The notes under the pieces are model-generated. The model saw nothing but the letters and a program-made list of their open reading frames with translations, searched no databases and had not been told where the DNA came from. DNA of 64,000 nt from the NCBI RefSeq assembly GCF_000006445.2, contig NC_006049.2, positions 930,001 through 994,000 of the forward strand, read 5' to 3'. Source of the stretch: Debaryomyces hansenii CBS767. Taxonomy: Eukaryota > Ascomycota > Pichiomycetes > Serinales > Debaryomycetaceae. Within the stretch, counting starts at the first letter, position 1. Each line of letters begins with the position of its first letter. The position numbers and the translations under genes were made by a program. This document shows, one piece after another, positions 1-10,437 of this stretch.

Positions 1-112
1 TATATAGGCATGCAACAACTTCATTAAGTATCAAATATTTCGAACTAAAAACGAGGATGGCGTTGCACGAATCCGTAATACAATGCTTAATAAATAATAT
101 ATATAATAATAA

Positions 113-1789
113 TCAAAGCTTATCACCGAAAAACTTTACTGCCAAATAAGTTCTACGGCTGATTTTTCTATCTTCATCTACCTCGTATACTGGTTTAGAT
201 TCAAAGCGTTCTCCATTTTCGTCAGTTTCTACTCTTGAACTGGTTTGTAACTTTGGTTCAAATGCACTTAGGTCTAATGTTTCAACATGAGATAATAGGT
301 TATCAACTTCCCCTTTCATCTGATGTTTTAATTCCGGGTCTTTAGTAATTATTATAGCATTACTTTCTAAATCTAACAGGTAAGCTCTCTTCGTATAATT
401 TGAGGAACCAATAACAGTTACCGATGGTTCATCTTCTTCAGGGACCGTTATCCATAAGCCCTTCGCATGATATGACCAACCATCAACGGTATTGACAATA
501 CCATTCTTCCATTCCTTCAATGTAATCAAATCTTGTTTTCCCCTACGATGGATCTCTTCTAAAAACCTCTTAGCACATAATAAGTATGCCTGTGGTATAT
601 AATATGACAATCCTGGAGATTTGTAGAAAGAATTTGCTTGCGATGATGCAGTTATTACTACTCCGGGAGCTTTTCCATTTATAAGACGATCTTGAATTTG
701 AGGCAACATATTAAAATAACCAGCTGTAAACCACCACTTAATTTTTGGGGAATCCAAATAAGACAACAACCTCAAAATTGCTGGTTTTTCTGTAGATTGG
801 TCATTATTAGGTTGTAACAAAGGAGTTAGTTGAGAAATAGGATATACAATTGTATCGAATTTATTAGTATCTTCAAATTCGTCAAATGACTTTAACTTAT
901 GCTGCTTTAACAAAGGTTCTAACAAGAACGATGAATCACTAATAAACCTTTGCATGTTCATATGAGGTTCGCAGGAATTATTAGATGTTGGCCATGATAA
1001 TCTAAATCCTTGTTCATTTTTGGTTGAAGGTAATAATTGGTATGACAAAGACGATACAGCATTATGGATATCATAATAATAATCCGTCAAATCCTTATTC
1101 TTAAAAATATAATAGCGATCTTGTCTGTTTGTAAAGTAATCCTCTGATAAGTTTGCACCACTTAACAAAATTTCGTCATCAAATCCATACAATTTCATAT
1201 GTTGTAATCCCCAACCTTCATTAATTCTCTTTGGAGTCCAGCTTTTAGTTAATCCATTTAATTGTGGCGTGTGATACATTCTTATATCGATTCTATGTTT
1301 ACCAAATTTTTCTACTAAGGGCACTAATATGCTGGCCGAAGAAGCATGTTTAGGCGCCTCTCTCGTTCCTCTCAACGAATCAATCAATATAAATACTTGC
1401 AAATCCTCGTTTTTACTCATTGCATTGTCAATGCATTCAACTAATTCATGTTGGCTCTTACCAAAATATAACGAACTTAAAAATACTCTGGATTTTGAGT
1501 TGGTGATTTTTTCTTTCAAACTCTCATAGAACTCCACTGGATGAGTTAAAATCTGGATATCACCTTTGTTTAATACAAACCTTGGAGCAATAGAATCTAG
1601 TTGCTGGAAAATAGTCTTTAACTTCGGATGAAAGCTATCTGCTATTTCATCAGAAATTATGGGATTATTAGTCGAATAATTCCTAACATGCACCTCATTC
1701 GCTTGAGGAAACAAATAATTATAAAGTGACAGAATCATTCTTTTACTACCAGTAGGATTATTTTGAACTCTTCTTATAATCTGAAACAT
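113..1789 (-). CDS. PGS1: Phosphatidylglycerophosphate synthase, mitochondrial
   Basis: This protein of about 558 residues condenses CDP-diacylglycerol with glycerol-3-phosphate, the committed step of cardiolipin synthesis in the mitochondrial inner membrane. It belongs to the phospholipase-D-like (HKD) type: the first motif is seen as LQHMKLYGFDDEILLSGANLS (HxK near residue 200) and the second as SYHAKGLW followed by GSSNYTKRAY (about residues 445-475). The first ATG is at 1789; the reading frame opens slightly upstream only at TTG. The N-terminus is basic and hydrophobic, fitting a presequence. Length matches the yeast family (about 520 residues). A CTG codon in the stretch after the second HKD motif falls where I recall serine in S. 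cerevisiae Pgs1, supporting CUG-Ser decoding. The identity is firm from motifs and overall layout. Confidence 0.9.
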   Translation of the reverse strand: MFQIIRRVQNNPTGSKRMILSLYNYLFPQANEVHVRNYSTNNPIISDEIADSFHPKLKTIFQQLDSIAPRFVLNKGDIQILTHPVEFYESLKEKITNSKSRVFLSSLYFGKSQHELVECIDNAMSKNEDLQVFILIDSLRGTREAPKHASSASILVPLVEKFGKHRIDIRMYHTPQLNGLTKSWTPKRINEGWGLQHMKLYGFDDEILLSGANLSEDYFTNRQDRYYIFKNKDLTDYYYDIHNAVSSLSYQLLPSTKNEQGFRLSWPTSNNSCEPHMNMQRFISDSSFLLEPLLKQHKLKSFDEFEDTNKFDTIVYPISQLTPLLQPNNDQSTEKPAILRLLSYLDSPKIKWWFTAGYFNMLPQIQDRLINGKAPGVVITASSQANSFYKSPGLSYYIPQAYLLCAKRFLEEIHRRGKQDLITLKEWKNGIVNTVDGWSYHAKGLWITVPEEDEPSVTVIGSSNYTKRAYLLDLESNAIIITKDPELKHQMKGEVDNLLSHVETLDLSAFEPKLQTSSRVETDENGERFESKPVYEVDEDRKISRRTYLAVKFFGDKL

Positions 1790-2200
1790 ATAAAAACAAA
1801 TATCCAAATTAATTTATCAACTATCACGATACCTTACCTTACCTAAACAAAAGAAAATTGAACAAATACAGTAGGCAGGAAAATTCAAAGGTTATCACGG
1901 AAAATACTAAAGTGGGGGAAAGCCGGCAAGTGATCGTACAGAAAAACGGCGTGAATCGAAACTGAATAAATTCAAATAATAGGCTTATCTTGGAATCTCC
2001 AATTTCAATGAGCCGTTTTCGTTCAAAAGAGGGTAAAAGTCGAAAAATGAGAAATATGACAGGCGTGCATAACTATAGGTGTCTGGATGCATTTTTCTAT
2101 TCATGTGAAGCTATCATTTACTCATGAATGTGATAGTGAAAGATAAGGTCATACATTTGAGGTCTGGGAAGTATTTACATTTGTATCTATATACATGATT
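1790..2200. other. Intergenic region, promoter of PGS1
   Basis: This 411-bp AT-rich stretch lies between the PGS1 start and the stop of the YchF-type gene, both on the minus strand. It must hold the PGS1 promoter and the upstream gene's 3' end. I see no RNA gene, repeat or further ORF. Confidence 0.5.
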
Positions 2201-3451
2201 TTATCGAGCCTTTGCATTACCAGCCTTGATAATCACTACATCTCCATCTTGTACTATATAGTTCTTACCACATTTAAATTGCTTACCACTATTTTTTAGC
2301 GATGCTTCGTTAAACGGTGGGGATAAATTTACTAAGTCATCAAACTTGTAAACCTGTGCCGAAATAAAAGTCTTCTGAAGATCAGTATGAATTAAACCAG
2401 CTGCCTCGGGCATTGTGCTTCCCTCGCGAATTGACCATTGTCTTGCCTCTTTGGGACCACACGTATAGAATGAGATTAAGTTTAAGCAACTTCTCATCTT
2501 GTCAACTATGTCAGACTTTGCACTCGTTTTGTTATTGTTTAGAGCAACAAATTTATTCAACTCTTCGGGAGTTTTGCATTCATTTATTTTAGTCTCATAC
2601 GAGGCTGAAAACATTAAGAGTATATCATTTGGACAATTATCTTCTATCCACTGTTCAACATCTTGTTTGAATTCATTCTGTTGAGCGACATAATCTTTCT
2701 CGTTGACATTCAACAAGTACACAGTTGGCTTAGCAGTTAAAAAGTTGTAAGTATTAATTATATCTATCTCCTTATCCGTCCACTGTCCAGTTGATATTTT
2801 ACGACTCTCGTACAACAAATCTTGAATCCTGTTTAAAGTGTCTATCTCTAATTGAACCTGCGCTTTATCTATATGTGGTCTCTTCATTAACTTCCCAACT
2901 TTTTCTATTCCAGTTTCGATAAATTCTAAATCTTTTAGTATTAATTCTTCCGTTACAATATTCATATCACGAATAGGATCAACTTTATTGTCTTCAATAT
3001 GTATAATATCATCATCCCTAAAGCCACGCACCACCTGAAATATCCCATCAACTTGTCTTATATCAGATAAGAACTTATTACCCAAACCTTCACCACTTGC
3101 TGCATTTCTGGTTAACCCAGCTATATCAAGTATATTCAAAATTGTAGGAATATTTTTCTGTGATTCATATAATTGGCCCAAATGATTTAGTTTTGGGCTT
3201 TCTACAATTACTAATGATTCCACAGGGTCTATAGTAGCGAAAGGATAATTCGCTGCTGTGCCTAAACTTGTTTTGGTCATGGCTTGGAAAAATGTTGATT
3301 TACCAACGTTTGCCAATCCGACAACACCCAGAGTCAAATTATTACTTGGACGTCCCAAATACTTGGTTTTAATTACACCAGCATTCTTCTTTTTCGCCAA
3401 TGCTTTAGATGATATACTGAAATATCTTAAAGACTTCTGAAAGTAATTCAT
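2201..3451 (-). CDS. YLF2: YchF-family (Obg-like) ATPase, probably mitochondrial
   Basis: The protein has 416 residues and belongs to the TRAFAC-class YchF/Ola1 NTPases. The P-loop reads GLANVGKST (about residues 44-52), switch II is DIAGLTRNAASGEG, and the G4-like motif is LLNVNEKD rather than NKxD, which is typical of YchF proteins that prefer ATP. The C-terminal 85 residues form the TGS domain (GPKEARQWSIREGST, then GLIHTDLQKTFISAQV). The first 30 or so residues are basic and rich in Ser/Lys (MNYFQKSLRYFSISSKALAKKK), absent from cytosolic Ola1, and look like a mitochondrial presequence; S. cerevisiae has such a second paralogue, YLF2. Family assignment is secure; assignment to YLF2 rather than OLA1 is inferred from the presequence. 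The ATG at 3451 is the first in frame. Confidence 0.82.
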   Translation of the reverse strand: MNYFQKSLRYFSISSKALAKKKNAGVIKTKYLGRPSNNLTLGVVGLANVGKSTFFQAMTKTSLGTAANYPFATIDPVESLVIVESPKLNHLGQLYESQKNIPTILNILDIAGLTRNAASGEGLGNKFLSDIRQVDGIFQVVRGFRDDDIIHIEDNKVDPIRDMNIVTEELILKDLEFIETGIEKVGKLMKRPHIDKAQVQLEIDTLNRIQDLLYESRKISTGQWTDKEIDIINTYNFLTAKPTVYLLNVNEKDYVAQQNEFKQDVEQWIEDNCPNDILLMFSASYETKINECKTPEELNKFVALNNNKTSAKSDIVDKMRSCLNLISFYTCGPKEARQWSIREGSTMPEAAGLIHTDLQKTFISAQVYKFDDLVNLSPPFNEASLKNSGKQFKCGKNYIVQDGDVVIIKAGNAKAR

Positions 3452-3913
3452 TTATAAAAAGAAAAAAATACTATTTCATATGGATAATCATTTTTTTTTC
3501 TTTAGAAAATACTAACCGCACTAATAAAAAAAGCGTTGCAGCCAAATAATTGAATTGAAGGTATTAGAAATATGTTCTTGACGCTGATCGATTTAATGGC
3601 ATTTTACTGAATGTCTTATATTTCGTTTAATTATTCTTATGTATAAGCCTGTTTAACACTTGCTGCCCTTTATATGGCTAACTATTTATTTGAATAATTT
3701 TCATTTTTACCGAATTTTAATAAATTTGACATCAATAAGAAAATGTTACAAATAATCAAAGAACTTGTCAAATTCTTTTGAGATACTATTGCCTCCTTGG
3801 ACAAATATTATTTTCAATCTAACATTTTTTTTGGGAACTAATTTAAAATGCCGAATTAGCACTTTTCTTTAAATATTATATATATACTAGTATTTTTATC
3901 AAGTTTAACAAAG
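3452..3913. other. Intergenic region upstream of two tRNA genes
   Basis: This AT-rich 462-bp stretch follows the start of the YLF2-like gene and precedes tRNA-Asp. It has poly(dA/dT) tracts next to the YLF2 start that could act as promoter elements. No other gene is seen. Confidence 0.4.
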
Positions 3914-3985
3914 TCCGTGATAGTTTAGTGGCTAGAATTACCGTTTGTCGCATGGTAGACCGGGGTTCAATTCCCCGTCGCGGAG
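3914..3985 (+). tRNA. tRNA-Asp(GTC)
   Basis: A 72-nt cloverleaf fits directly: acceptor ends TCCGTGA and TCGCGGA pair, the anticodon loop is TTGTCGC (anticodon GTC), and the T arm reads GGGGTTCAATTCCCC. No intron. A T-run follows only after the next tRNA, 12 bp downstream, so the two tRNAs are closely paired. Confidence 0.96.
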
Positions 3986-3997
3986 CATTTCTTTCTA

Positions 3998-4068
3998 GCG
4001 CAAATGGTTTAGTGGTAAAATCCAACGTTGCCATCGTTGGGCCCCCGGTTCGATTCCGGGTTTGCGCA
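3998..4068 (+). tRNA. tRNA-Gly(GCC)
   Basis: A 71-nt cloverleaf: acceptor GCGCAAA pairs with TTTGCGC, the anticodon loop is TTGCCAT (anticodon GCC), and the T arm is CCCGGTTCGATTCCGGG. A TTTTTTTT Pol III terminator follows at once. It is 12 bp downstream of tRNA-Asp; the pair may be cotranscribed. Confidence 0.97.
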
Positions 4069-4381
4069 TTTTTTTTTGTTGATTCTGTCTCTAATATTGT
4101 TTGACCAAAGTTCTATGAGGACAAACATGGTAATTTCAGGATGATTTATTCAAAGAGATGAACACTAGCATTGAAAGAAGAGAACATATACATATCCTAC
4201 GATCTTTAGTCGGTAATCCGAAGAATAGTATTTGCCATAAATTTAAATCAGTGTACTAGAATTTACGCGTGTATCACACTTAGGATAATTATGAGCATGA
4301 GAGTTTTTGAATTTTTTCATCGTCTGCTAACTGAAAAGTTTCAACTAGGTCTATATAGCTTACAATATATATTCACAAAAG
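4069..4381. other. Intergenic region, promoter of MRP7
   Basis: A 313-bp stretch between tRNA-Gly and MRP7. It begins with the Pol III T-run and includes one ACGCGT (4265-4270). No other feature is seen. Confidence 0.4.
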
Positions 4382-5566
4382 ATGTCGTTTATAAAACAGG
4401 TGGGTAAATTGATACGTCCTAATGATTATAGCTCTAGCATCTTTCAAACCTCGTTTTTAAATAATGTAATTCAGGTTCGTACTGCAACAAAAAGAGCTGC
4501 AGGTTCGAAGACCAATAAGAATGATTCTGCTGGTAGAAGATTAGGTCCTAAAGCCTATGAAGGTCATTTTGTTAAACCGGGTCAAATTATTATGAGACAA
4601 AGAGGTACTAAAATACATCCTGGTGAAAATGTTGATATCGGTAAAGATCATACTATTTTTGCTATAGAACCTGGTTACGTCCGTTTCTATTATGATCCAT
4701 TCCATCCATTAAGAAAATATGTTGGTATTGCTTTAAGAAAGGACTTAAATTTACCAACTCCCCATTTCTCTCCTAGAGTTAGAAGATTTGGTTATGAAAA
4801 GATAACGGATCCAGCTGAAGCTGAAAAGGAAGAAAATCATATGTCAAGAAAAGAATTTTTACAACAGCCCGAATTAGAAAAAACCAGACAAGAACAACAA
4901 AATCAAGAAGAACAAAGGGCTTCGGCTTTCAGAAACGCTTTATCGTCTCAATTTAATTTAGATTTGAGCGAGGCTGATTTTCAATTAGCATTAAATAGAT
5001 TGTTGAACATCTCTCAATTGACCAACGTGGGTCAAACTTTGGAAGATGCAGAAGTACAATCTACGTACAACTATGTTTTCGATTTGAAATTATCCTGCAA
5101 GAGAGGAGAAATGACTTCGGAGGAATTTTCAAATTTGAAAATGCATTACATACAGTTTGCTGAAAACTTCGATAAAAAGGTAACCATAGATGCACAAGGT
5201 AACCCATGTACATATGTTACCCCTGAAGCCAAAAAAGAGAACCAAAATGAGATACTAAGTAAATTAGAAAATGAATTCTCCAATAGAGTAATTAGTGAAA
5301 AGGATAAAGAGACCATTTTTGATTTAATTATGACTCCTGGTATCTATAATCTTTCTCAACAATCCTATTTAAAGGACCGTTTCTTACCAAGTGTTTTGCC
5401 AACCACAGTTAAAGAGACTGTTGTGGAAGATGTAGATCCAAAAAAGCCACCTAAGGGGGTTATTGTAACTAGAATCTTTGATGAAGAAACTAAACAGATC
5501 AAGGTAATAGGTAGGACTAAAGAAGCCTACATTGGGCAAACAGATTTAGATAAATCTCTTGCTTGA
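4382..5566 (+). CDS. MRP7: Mitochondrial ribosomal protein bL27m
   Basis: This 394-residue protein is the yeast-type long bL27 of the mitochondrial large subunit. The bacterial L27-like core is at about residues 35-115: [20 protein letters not shown], then [26 protein letters not shown] and [11 protein letters not shown] basic N-terminus of about 35 residues acts as the presequence. The long C-terminal extension (about 270 residues, acidic and Gln/Glu-rich in its first part) is the usual fungal addition; S. cerevisiae Mrp7 has 371 residues. The ATG at 4382 is the first in frame. L27 lies at the peptidyl-transferase centre, so the gene is expected to be needed for mitochondrial translation. 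Confidence 0.92.
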   Translation: MSFIKQVGKLIRPNDYSSSIFQTSFLNNVIQVRTATKRAAGSKTNKNDSAGRRLGPKAYEGHFVKPGQIIMRQRGTKIHPGENVDIGKDHTIFAIEPGYVRFYYDPFHPLRKYVGIALRKDLNLPTPHFSPRVRRFGYEKITDPAEAEKEENHMSRKEFLQQPELEKTRQEQQNQEEQRASAFRNALSSQFNLDLSEADFQLALNRLLNISQLTNVGQTLEDAEVQSTYNYVFDLKLSCKRGEMTSEEFSNLKMHYIQFAENFDKKVTIDAQGNPCTYVTPEAKKENQNEILSKLENEFSNRVISEKDKETIFDLIMTPGIYNLSQQSYLKDRFLPSVLPTTVKETVVEDVDPKKPPKGVIVTRIFDEETKQIKVIGRTKEAYIGQTDLDKSLA

Positions 5567-5785
5567 ATGTCATTAGATCAGCTTAATTTTATTACTTGTA
5601 TATAATTCCCAATAATATATATTTGATTGACAATGTTTTTATTTGTATGATTATATCGATTCATATTGTACACGTAGTCTCTGTACAAAATATACACAAA
5701 AATGCGCGATCCAAATTGATATTTTTTTTTCATAAAGAGGTAATTATCATAACAACTAGACCACTTGATCATATTTCAGATTAAT

Positions 5786-6358
5786 ATGGCAATTGATTTC
5801 TCTTCAAAGCAAATTCAGGATAATCCTGCTTACCAAGAATATGTTAAACTTGGAGTAACGTACCAAAAATATGTGGATCAATCAGTTCCGTACACTTTCA
5901 ATAGATGGGTTGGATTTGGTGTTGCGTTTGCATTATTTTTACTTCGTATTGTCTACGTCCAGGGCTGGTATATTATATGTTATGCATTGGGTATTTATTT
6001 ATTGAACTTGTTCTTGGCGTTTTTAACGCCAAAGTTTGATCCTTCTTTGGAACAGGAAATGAAAAATGAATCAATTGAAGAAGGTTTACCAGAAGATGAA
6101 CCAGAAGACGAGGAATTTAAGCCATTTATCAGAAGATTGCCAGAATTTAAGTTCTGGTATAATGCTATAAGAGCCACCATTTTATCATTGTTCTTGTCTT
6201 TTTTTACTATTTTTGATATCCCAGTTTTCTGGCCAATATTATTGATGTATTTCGTTATTTTATTTGCGTTAACTATGAGAAAACAAATCCAACACATGGT
6301 TAAGTATAAATATTTACCATTTGACTTTGGAAAGACTAAGTATAGATCCAGGTCCTAG
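5786..6358 (+). CDS. RER1: Rer1, ER retrieval receptor of the early Golgi
   Basis: The 190-residue protein has four hydrophobic segments and the family landmarks: YQKYVDQSVPYTFNRW near the N-terminus, YLLNLFLAFLTPKFDPS in the centre, then the acidic linker, and FKFWYNAIRATILSLFL followed by FFTIFDIPVFWPIL. Rer1 cycles between cis-Golgi and ER in COPI vesicles and returns ER membrane proteins. Length is the same as in S. cerevisiae (188). The ATG at 5786 was chosen because the reading frame opens upstream only at a TTG. The C-terminus is basic (KYRSRS), fitting a COPI-recognised tail. Confidence 0.95.
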   Translation: MAIDFSSKQIQDNPAYQEYVKLGVTYQKYVDQSVPYTFNRWVGFGVAFALFLLRIVYVQGWYIICYALGIYLLNLFLAFLTPKFDPSLEQEMKNESIEEGLPEDEPEDEEFKPFIRRLPEFKFWYNAIRATILSLFLSFFTIFDIPVFWPILLMYFVILFALTMRKQIQHMVKYKYLPFDFGKTKYRSRS

Positions 6359-6544
6359 ATTTGTTCAAGGAGGATGCTATTATTACAGCTAATTACGCTA
6401 ATTTCCTTTTCTTTCCTTTATAGTAACCACCAGTCTGGCTCATTCCTAATCAATCAACTTGCTTTTGTAGGATTAAGAATGGTTGATCACATATAATTCT
6501 CTCTAGCTATAGGCTAATAAGATATAATCAAAAACCATTATTGT

Positions 6545-6550
6545 CACGTG
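6545..6550. promoter_or_regulatory. CACGTG box upstream of SLA2
   Basis: A palindromic CACGTG lies 109 bp before the SLA2 ATG. It is the core recognised by bHLH factors such as Cbf1. Function here is inferred from sequence and position only. Confidence 0.35.
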
Positions 6551-6658
6551 CGCGTGACTTTACACCAAATCGTTCTTTTGAAGTTCCGCCCAACCCCTAA
6601 AATCAAACAAATCAATTGTTATCGAAAGAATTCAAGATTTGAAGAATCATCTATTAGA

Positions 6659-9600
6659 ATGAGTCGTGCTGAAGTTGACTTACAAGTTAGTGTCAAGAAG
6701 GCATGTAGTACAGATGAAGTTCCCCCAAAGAGAAAACATGTTAGAGCATGTATCGTGTACACTTGGGATCATAAGAACTCTCGTGCATTTTGGAATGCTG
6801 TGAAAATTCAACCTTTACAAAGTGATGAAGTTCAATTATTCAAGGCTTTGATTATGATACACAAAGTTCTACAAGAAGGACATCCTAATACTTTAAAGGA
6901 TGCGTACCGTAATAGAGACTTTTTATCATCATTAAGTACTGTTTTTCCTAATGACGGCCTTTCGTATGGAAGATTGATCAATCAATATGATAGGTTTATC
7001 TTAGAGAAGTTGGACTTCCATAGAAATAACCCAGGGTTCAATGGGATTTTTGAATACGAAGAGTATATTTCATTGAGAGCAGTCAATGACCCGAATGAAG
7101 GTTACGAATCGATTCTACAATTAATGGATTTACAGGATCTGATTAAAGATTTACAATTATTAATTTTTCTGACAATTCATAAAACACCAAAAAATTTGTG
7201 TAAAGTCAGTGCTTTGGTTCCTTTGATTGCAGAATCATATGGGATTTATAAATTTTGTACATCAATGTTGAGAGCTATGTATCAACAGTTAGGAGCAGAC
7301 GAAGCATTGTCTGTTCTCTTTGAAAGATTTGATTCTCAGCATTTTATGCTTCGGGATTTTTATACCGACTGTCATGCCATTAAGTTTTTAACTAGTTTGG
7401 TCACAATTCCACGGTTATCAAACAACCCTCCTAACTTGCAAGTAACTGATGATGGCAAGCCTGTTACTCCATCAAGGCCAAGGTCTGCTACAGTTGAAAG
7501 TACGCCGCAGTTATCTTCTCAGCCCACTTCATCTTATGAACCGCCTGCAGAAGCGCCCCCACCGGTTGATCTGATTTTCCTCCAACAAACTGGGATTTTT
7601 GACCAGCAACAACAGGAGCAACAGCAGGTTCAAAGAGATTTAGAATTGAAACGTCAACAACAAATGCAAGACCAAATGCAGCAGCAACATATTTTTGAAG
7701 AACAACAGCGTCAACAGGAGAGACGATTCTTAGAAGAACAACAACTTTTACAACGGCAACAAACTCAGCAACATCAGTCTCGTGTCACTGAATTAGAACA
7801 TGATTTATTAATGTTCAAGAATCAATATGATAATGATCAACAACTATTACAACAATATGACACTCGTGTTAAAAACTTAGAGACCGAATTGATGAACTTG
7901 AATAGTACTGCTACTCAGCAAGTTTCATCAAAAGATGAGCAAATAACTAATTTGGAACAACAAATCAATAATTGGACCAAAAAATATGAATCATTAGCTA
8001 AATTATATTCACAATTGCGTCAAGAACATCTAAATCTATTAGCAAAATTTAAAAAAATTCAGCAAAAGATAAATAGTGCTCAAGAATCTATTATGAAGAA
8101 AGAGAAGTTTGAGAAGGACTTAAAGGCCAAAAATATTGAATTGGCTGACTTGATTCGTGAGCGTGATAGGGCAAGATTAGATTTGGACAGAGTTAAAGCG
8201 ACGAAAGATCAGGATATTGAAAAGCTTCAAGCGGAATTAAGAGAATTAAATAGTCAAGTAAACGAATCAGGTAAGTTACAATCTTTGAATTTATCTTCCA
8301 TAATTTCTAAACATCAAAATGAAATGGACCAATTAAAGAAACAATTATCAGTCAGAGATAAAGACTTGAGTAATTTAGGTAACAATAACTTGCAAGAGAA
8401 ATTGAAAGAGAAAGAAATGGACTTGGAGATTGCTCAAGAATCTTTAGATAGTGCATTGAGGGAACTTGCAATTTCAAAGAATGACCAAGAAGATATTGTT
8501 AATGCTCAAATAGATCATATTATAATTAGCAATATTAGTAAACTTAGAAAATTGGTTGACATTCTCTTGGCTAACAATATCAAAAGAATTCAAGATACTA
8601 AATACGAACTTGCGTCTCCTATGCAAGCAGGAAACCTTAATTCTTCACCAGAACATTTATTATCCATTGTGGAAATTAGCTCAGACATGGCTACAGATTT
8701 TGCAACTACGTTCAATACTTTCATTGTTGATGAAAAGCATAGTTACAATGACGATAACTCAAGCTATTCCGGTATCATTTTAAAAGGTTCTGAATTAACC
8801 ACAGCGGTTAATGACTTAATGTTAAATGCGAAGGGTATTTCTAGAAGTCTTTCTAAAGATGATGAGGATAGTATCTTGAAATATGTGTCTAATGTGTTAG
8901 TTAGTACTGAAGCATTTTTCTTTAATTTGAGTTCCGATTCCTTGAGTAAAGTTGAAGATGAAGATGGAAAAATAGATAAAGTGATCGACTGTAATCTACA
9001 AGTGCAGAATGATTTACAATTATTAGGTAATTATGTTGATACATTAAGATCCACGCATGGAATTAACTTCTCTCTGGGAAATTTGGAAGATTTAGTTAAA
9101 AATGAAATGGAACAGACTGCTAACACCGTTGATCTTGCTTCAAAATTTTTGAAGGACCTTTTACAAAATCCGAATATAAAAAGTGGTAACTTCGAAATTC
9201 ACGAAACTTTATTATCTGCTGCAATGGCAGTCACAAACGCAGTCGCGTTATTGATCCAAGCGGCTACTGAATCACAAAGAGAAATCGTTAGTAAAGGAAT
9301 GGGTTCCCAATCACGTACGGAATTCTACAAGAAAAATAATAGATGGACTGAAGGTTTAATAAGTGCATCTAAGGCAATTGCTGGGGCCACTAATGTGTTA
9401 ATTCAAACTGCAGATGGTGTTCTTAAAGAAAAAAATTCTCATGAACAGTTGATTGTAGCTTCAAACGAAGTTGCAGCTTCAACCGCCCAATTAGTTGCCG
9501 CATCCCGGGTTAAAGCAAACTTTGTATCGCATACCCAAGATAATTTGGAAGTAGCATCGAGCAAAGTATCAAATGCTTGTAAACTTTTAGTTGCGAAGGT

Positions 9601-9802
9601 ACAACAGTTTTTGTCTGATGACGAAAATACAAAGAATGACATTGATTTAAGCAAGCTAACACCCTATGAGGGTAAGACTGTTGAAATGGAACAACAGGTT
9701 GAGATATTGAAATTAGAAAATATGTTGAACTCTGCAAGAAAGAGGTTGGGAGAAATTCGAAAGCATGGCTATAAAGATGATGACAGTGATGACGAAAATT
9801 AA
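6659..9802 (+). CDS. SLA2: Sla2/HIP1R-type endocytic clathrin and actin adaptor
   Basis: The protein has 1047 residues from the ATG at 6659 (the frame is open upstream only from a GTG). Domain order: N-terminal ANTH domain (about 10-270, binding PI(4,5)P2; seen as VRACIVYTWDHKNSRAFWNA and ALIMIHKVLQEGHP), a Pro/Gln-rich linker with long CAA/CAG glutamine runs (about 300-400), a central coiled coil (about 390-620), and the C-terminal I/LWEQ (THATCH) actin-binding module (about 790-1030; seen as LISASKAIAGATNVLIQ and QLVAASRVKANF). Sla2 couples the membrane and clathrin coat to actin during endocytosis. It ends 170 bp before the first retroelement debris. In many ascomycetes SLA2 adjoins the MAT locus. 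Confidence 0.95.
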   Translation: MSRAEVDLQVSVKKACSTDEVPPKRKHVRACIVYTWDHKNSRAFWNAVKIQPLQSDEVQLFKALIMIHKVLQEGHPNTLKDAYRNRDFLSSLSTVFPNDGLSYGRLINQYDRFILEKLDFHRNNPGFNGIFEYEEYISLRAVNDPNEGYESILQLMDLQDLIKDLQLLIFLTIHKTPKNLCKVSALVPLIAESYGIYKFCTSMLRAMYQQLGADEALSVLFERFDSQHFMLRDFYTDCHAIKFLTSLVTIPRLSNNPPNLQVTDDGKPVTPSRPRSATVESTPQLSSQPTSSYEPPAEAPPPVDLIFLQQTGIFDQQQQEQQQVQRDLELKRQQQMQDQMQQQHIFEEQQRQQERRFLEEQQLLQRQQTQQHQSRVTELEHDLLMFKNQYDNDQQLLQQYDTRVKNLETELMNLNSTATQQVSSKDEQITNLEQQINNWTKKYESLAKLYSQLRQEHLNLLAKFKKIQQKINSAQESIMKKEKFEKDLKAKNIELADLIRERDRARLDLDRVKATKDQDIEKLQAELRELNSQVNESGKLQSLNLSSIISKHQNEMDQLKKQLSVRDKDLSNLGNNNLQEKLKEKEMDLEIAQESLDSALRELAISKNDQEDIVNAQIDHIIISNISKLRKLVDILLANNIKRIQDTKYELASPMQAGNLNSSPEHLLSIVEISSDMATDFATTFNTFIVDEKHSYNDDNSSYSGIILKGSELTTAVNDLMLNAKGISRSLSKDDEDSILKYVSNVLVSTEAFFFNLSSDSLSKVEDEDGKIDKVIDCNLQVQNDLQLLGNYVDTLRSTHGINFSLGNLEDLVKNEMEQTANTVDLASKFLKDLLQNPNIKSGNFEIHETLLSAAMAVTNAVALLIQAATESQREIVSKGMGSQSRTEFYKKNNRWTEGLISASKAIAGATNVLIQTADGVLKEKNSHEQLIVASNEVAASTAQLVAASRVKANFVSHTQDNLEVASSKVSNACKLLVAKVQQFLSDDENTKNDIDLSKLTPYEGKTVEMEQQVEILKLENMLNSARKRLGEIRKHGYKDDDSDDEN

Positions 9803-9970
9803 GATCGAAATTATATACATATATATATATATATATCATTTTTGTGGTCATTTCTAAATTTTTGAATATTCCTACATCAACACTGTAAGTCTCTTAATAA
9901 AAGTGAAGGTAATTTAATTTAGAATCCAATATTTTTCAATTCATTAGGAGCGTCATTTGTTAACGCCAAT

Positions 9971-10013
9971 ATTGAAATAGTTTAATGAGCATGCAATTAA
10001 TTTTAGAAAATAT
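9971..10013 (+). repeat. Family-2 LTR fragment, cut by a family-1 LTR
   Basis: The bases TTAATGAGCATGCAATTAAT resemble the start region of the family-2 LTR at 36262-36588 (reverse strand TTAATGAGCATGCGATTAAT). The fragment is interrupted at 10014 by a family-1 LTR. It marks the left edge of the retroelement block; the exact left limit is uncertain. Confidence 0.5.
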
Positions 10014-10437
10014 CGTTGAAGTAAATCCTCAAAAGTAGCATACATTGTCATGTCAGTTTCAGGTTTCAGTTAATCAGTTAATCAGTTTCAGTATTATAAT
10101 ATATAATATATAATTTACTTAATCTCTATATAAATTCTGTATTTCAGGAGGTCCAAGACCTCTTTATATATTCCAAGATTCTCACAAGAATAGGATTACT
10201 TCTCCGATGTTTCCAAGTTAACATCCAATGAGGAGTCAGATTCACTAAACGGCAAAGCTTTCACAATAGGCTGTTCTCCGAGATTCAAACCATCCAATGG
10301 TAACGATGAGGCCACAATAAAACTGTATTCCATATCGGAAGTATGGAATACATCCAATAATATTTATTTGCAGCTTTTCTCATATATTTTCTCAATTTAT
10401 TCTGACTTCGCATAAAATATACTAATATATTTCAACA
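10014..10437 (-). repeat. LTR, family 1 (3' LTR of element A)
   Basis: Read on the minus strand it starts TGTTGAAATATATTAG right after the element's polypurine tract and ends TTTACTTCAACG, where intact copies end TTCAACA. It has U3 type a and U5 type 2 (the version that encodes the Gag start MYATFE). The outer terminal dinucleotide is mutated. Confidence 0.85.

Noticed and set aside
5578..5784. Two short overlapping frames between MRP7 and RER1
   Set aside because: AT-rich intergenic DNA; frames on both strands have no conserved features.
9510..9851. 113-codon minus-strand frame overlapping the SLA2 end
   Set aside because: Antisense shadow of SLA2 coding sequence plus a TA-repeat tail.
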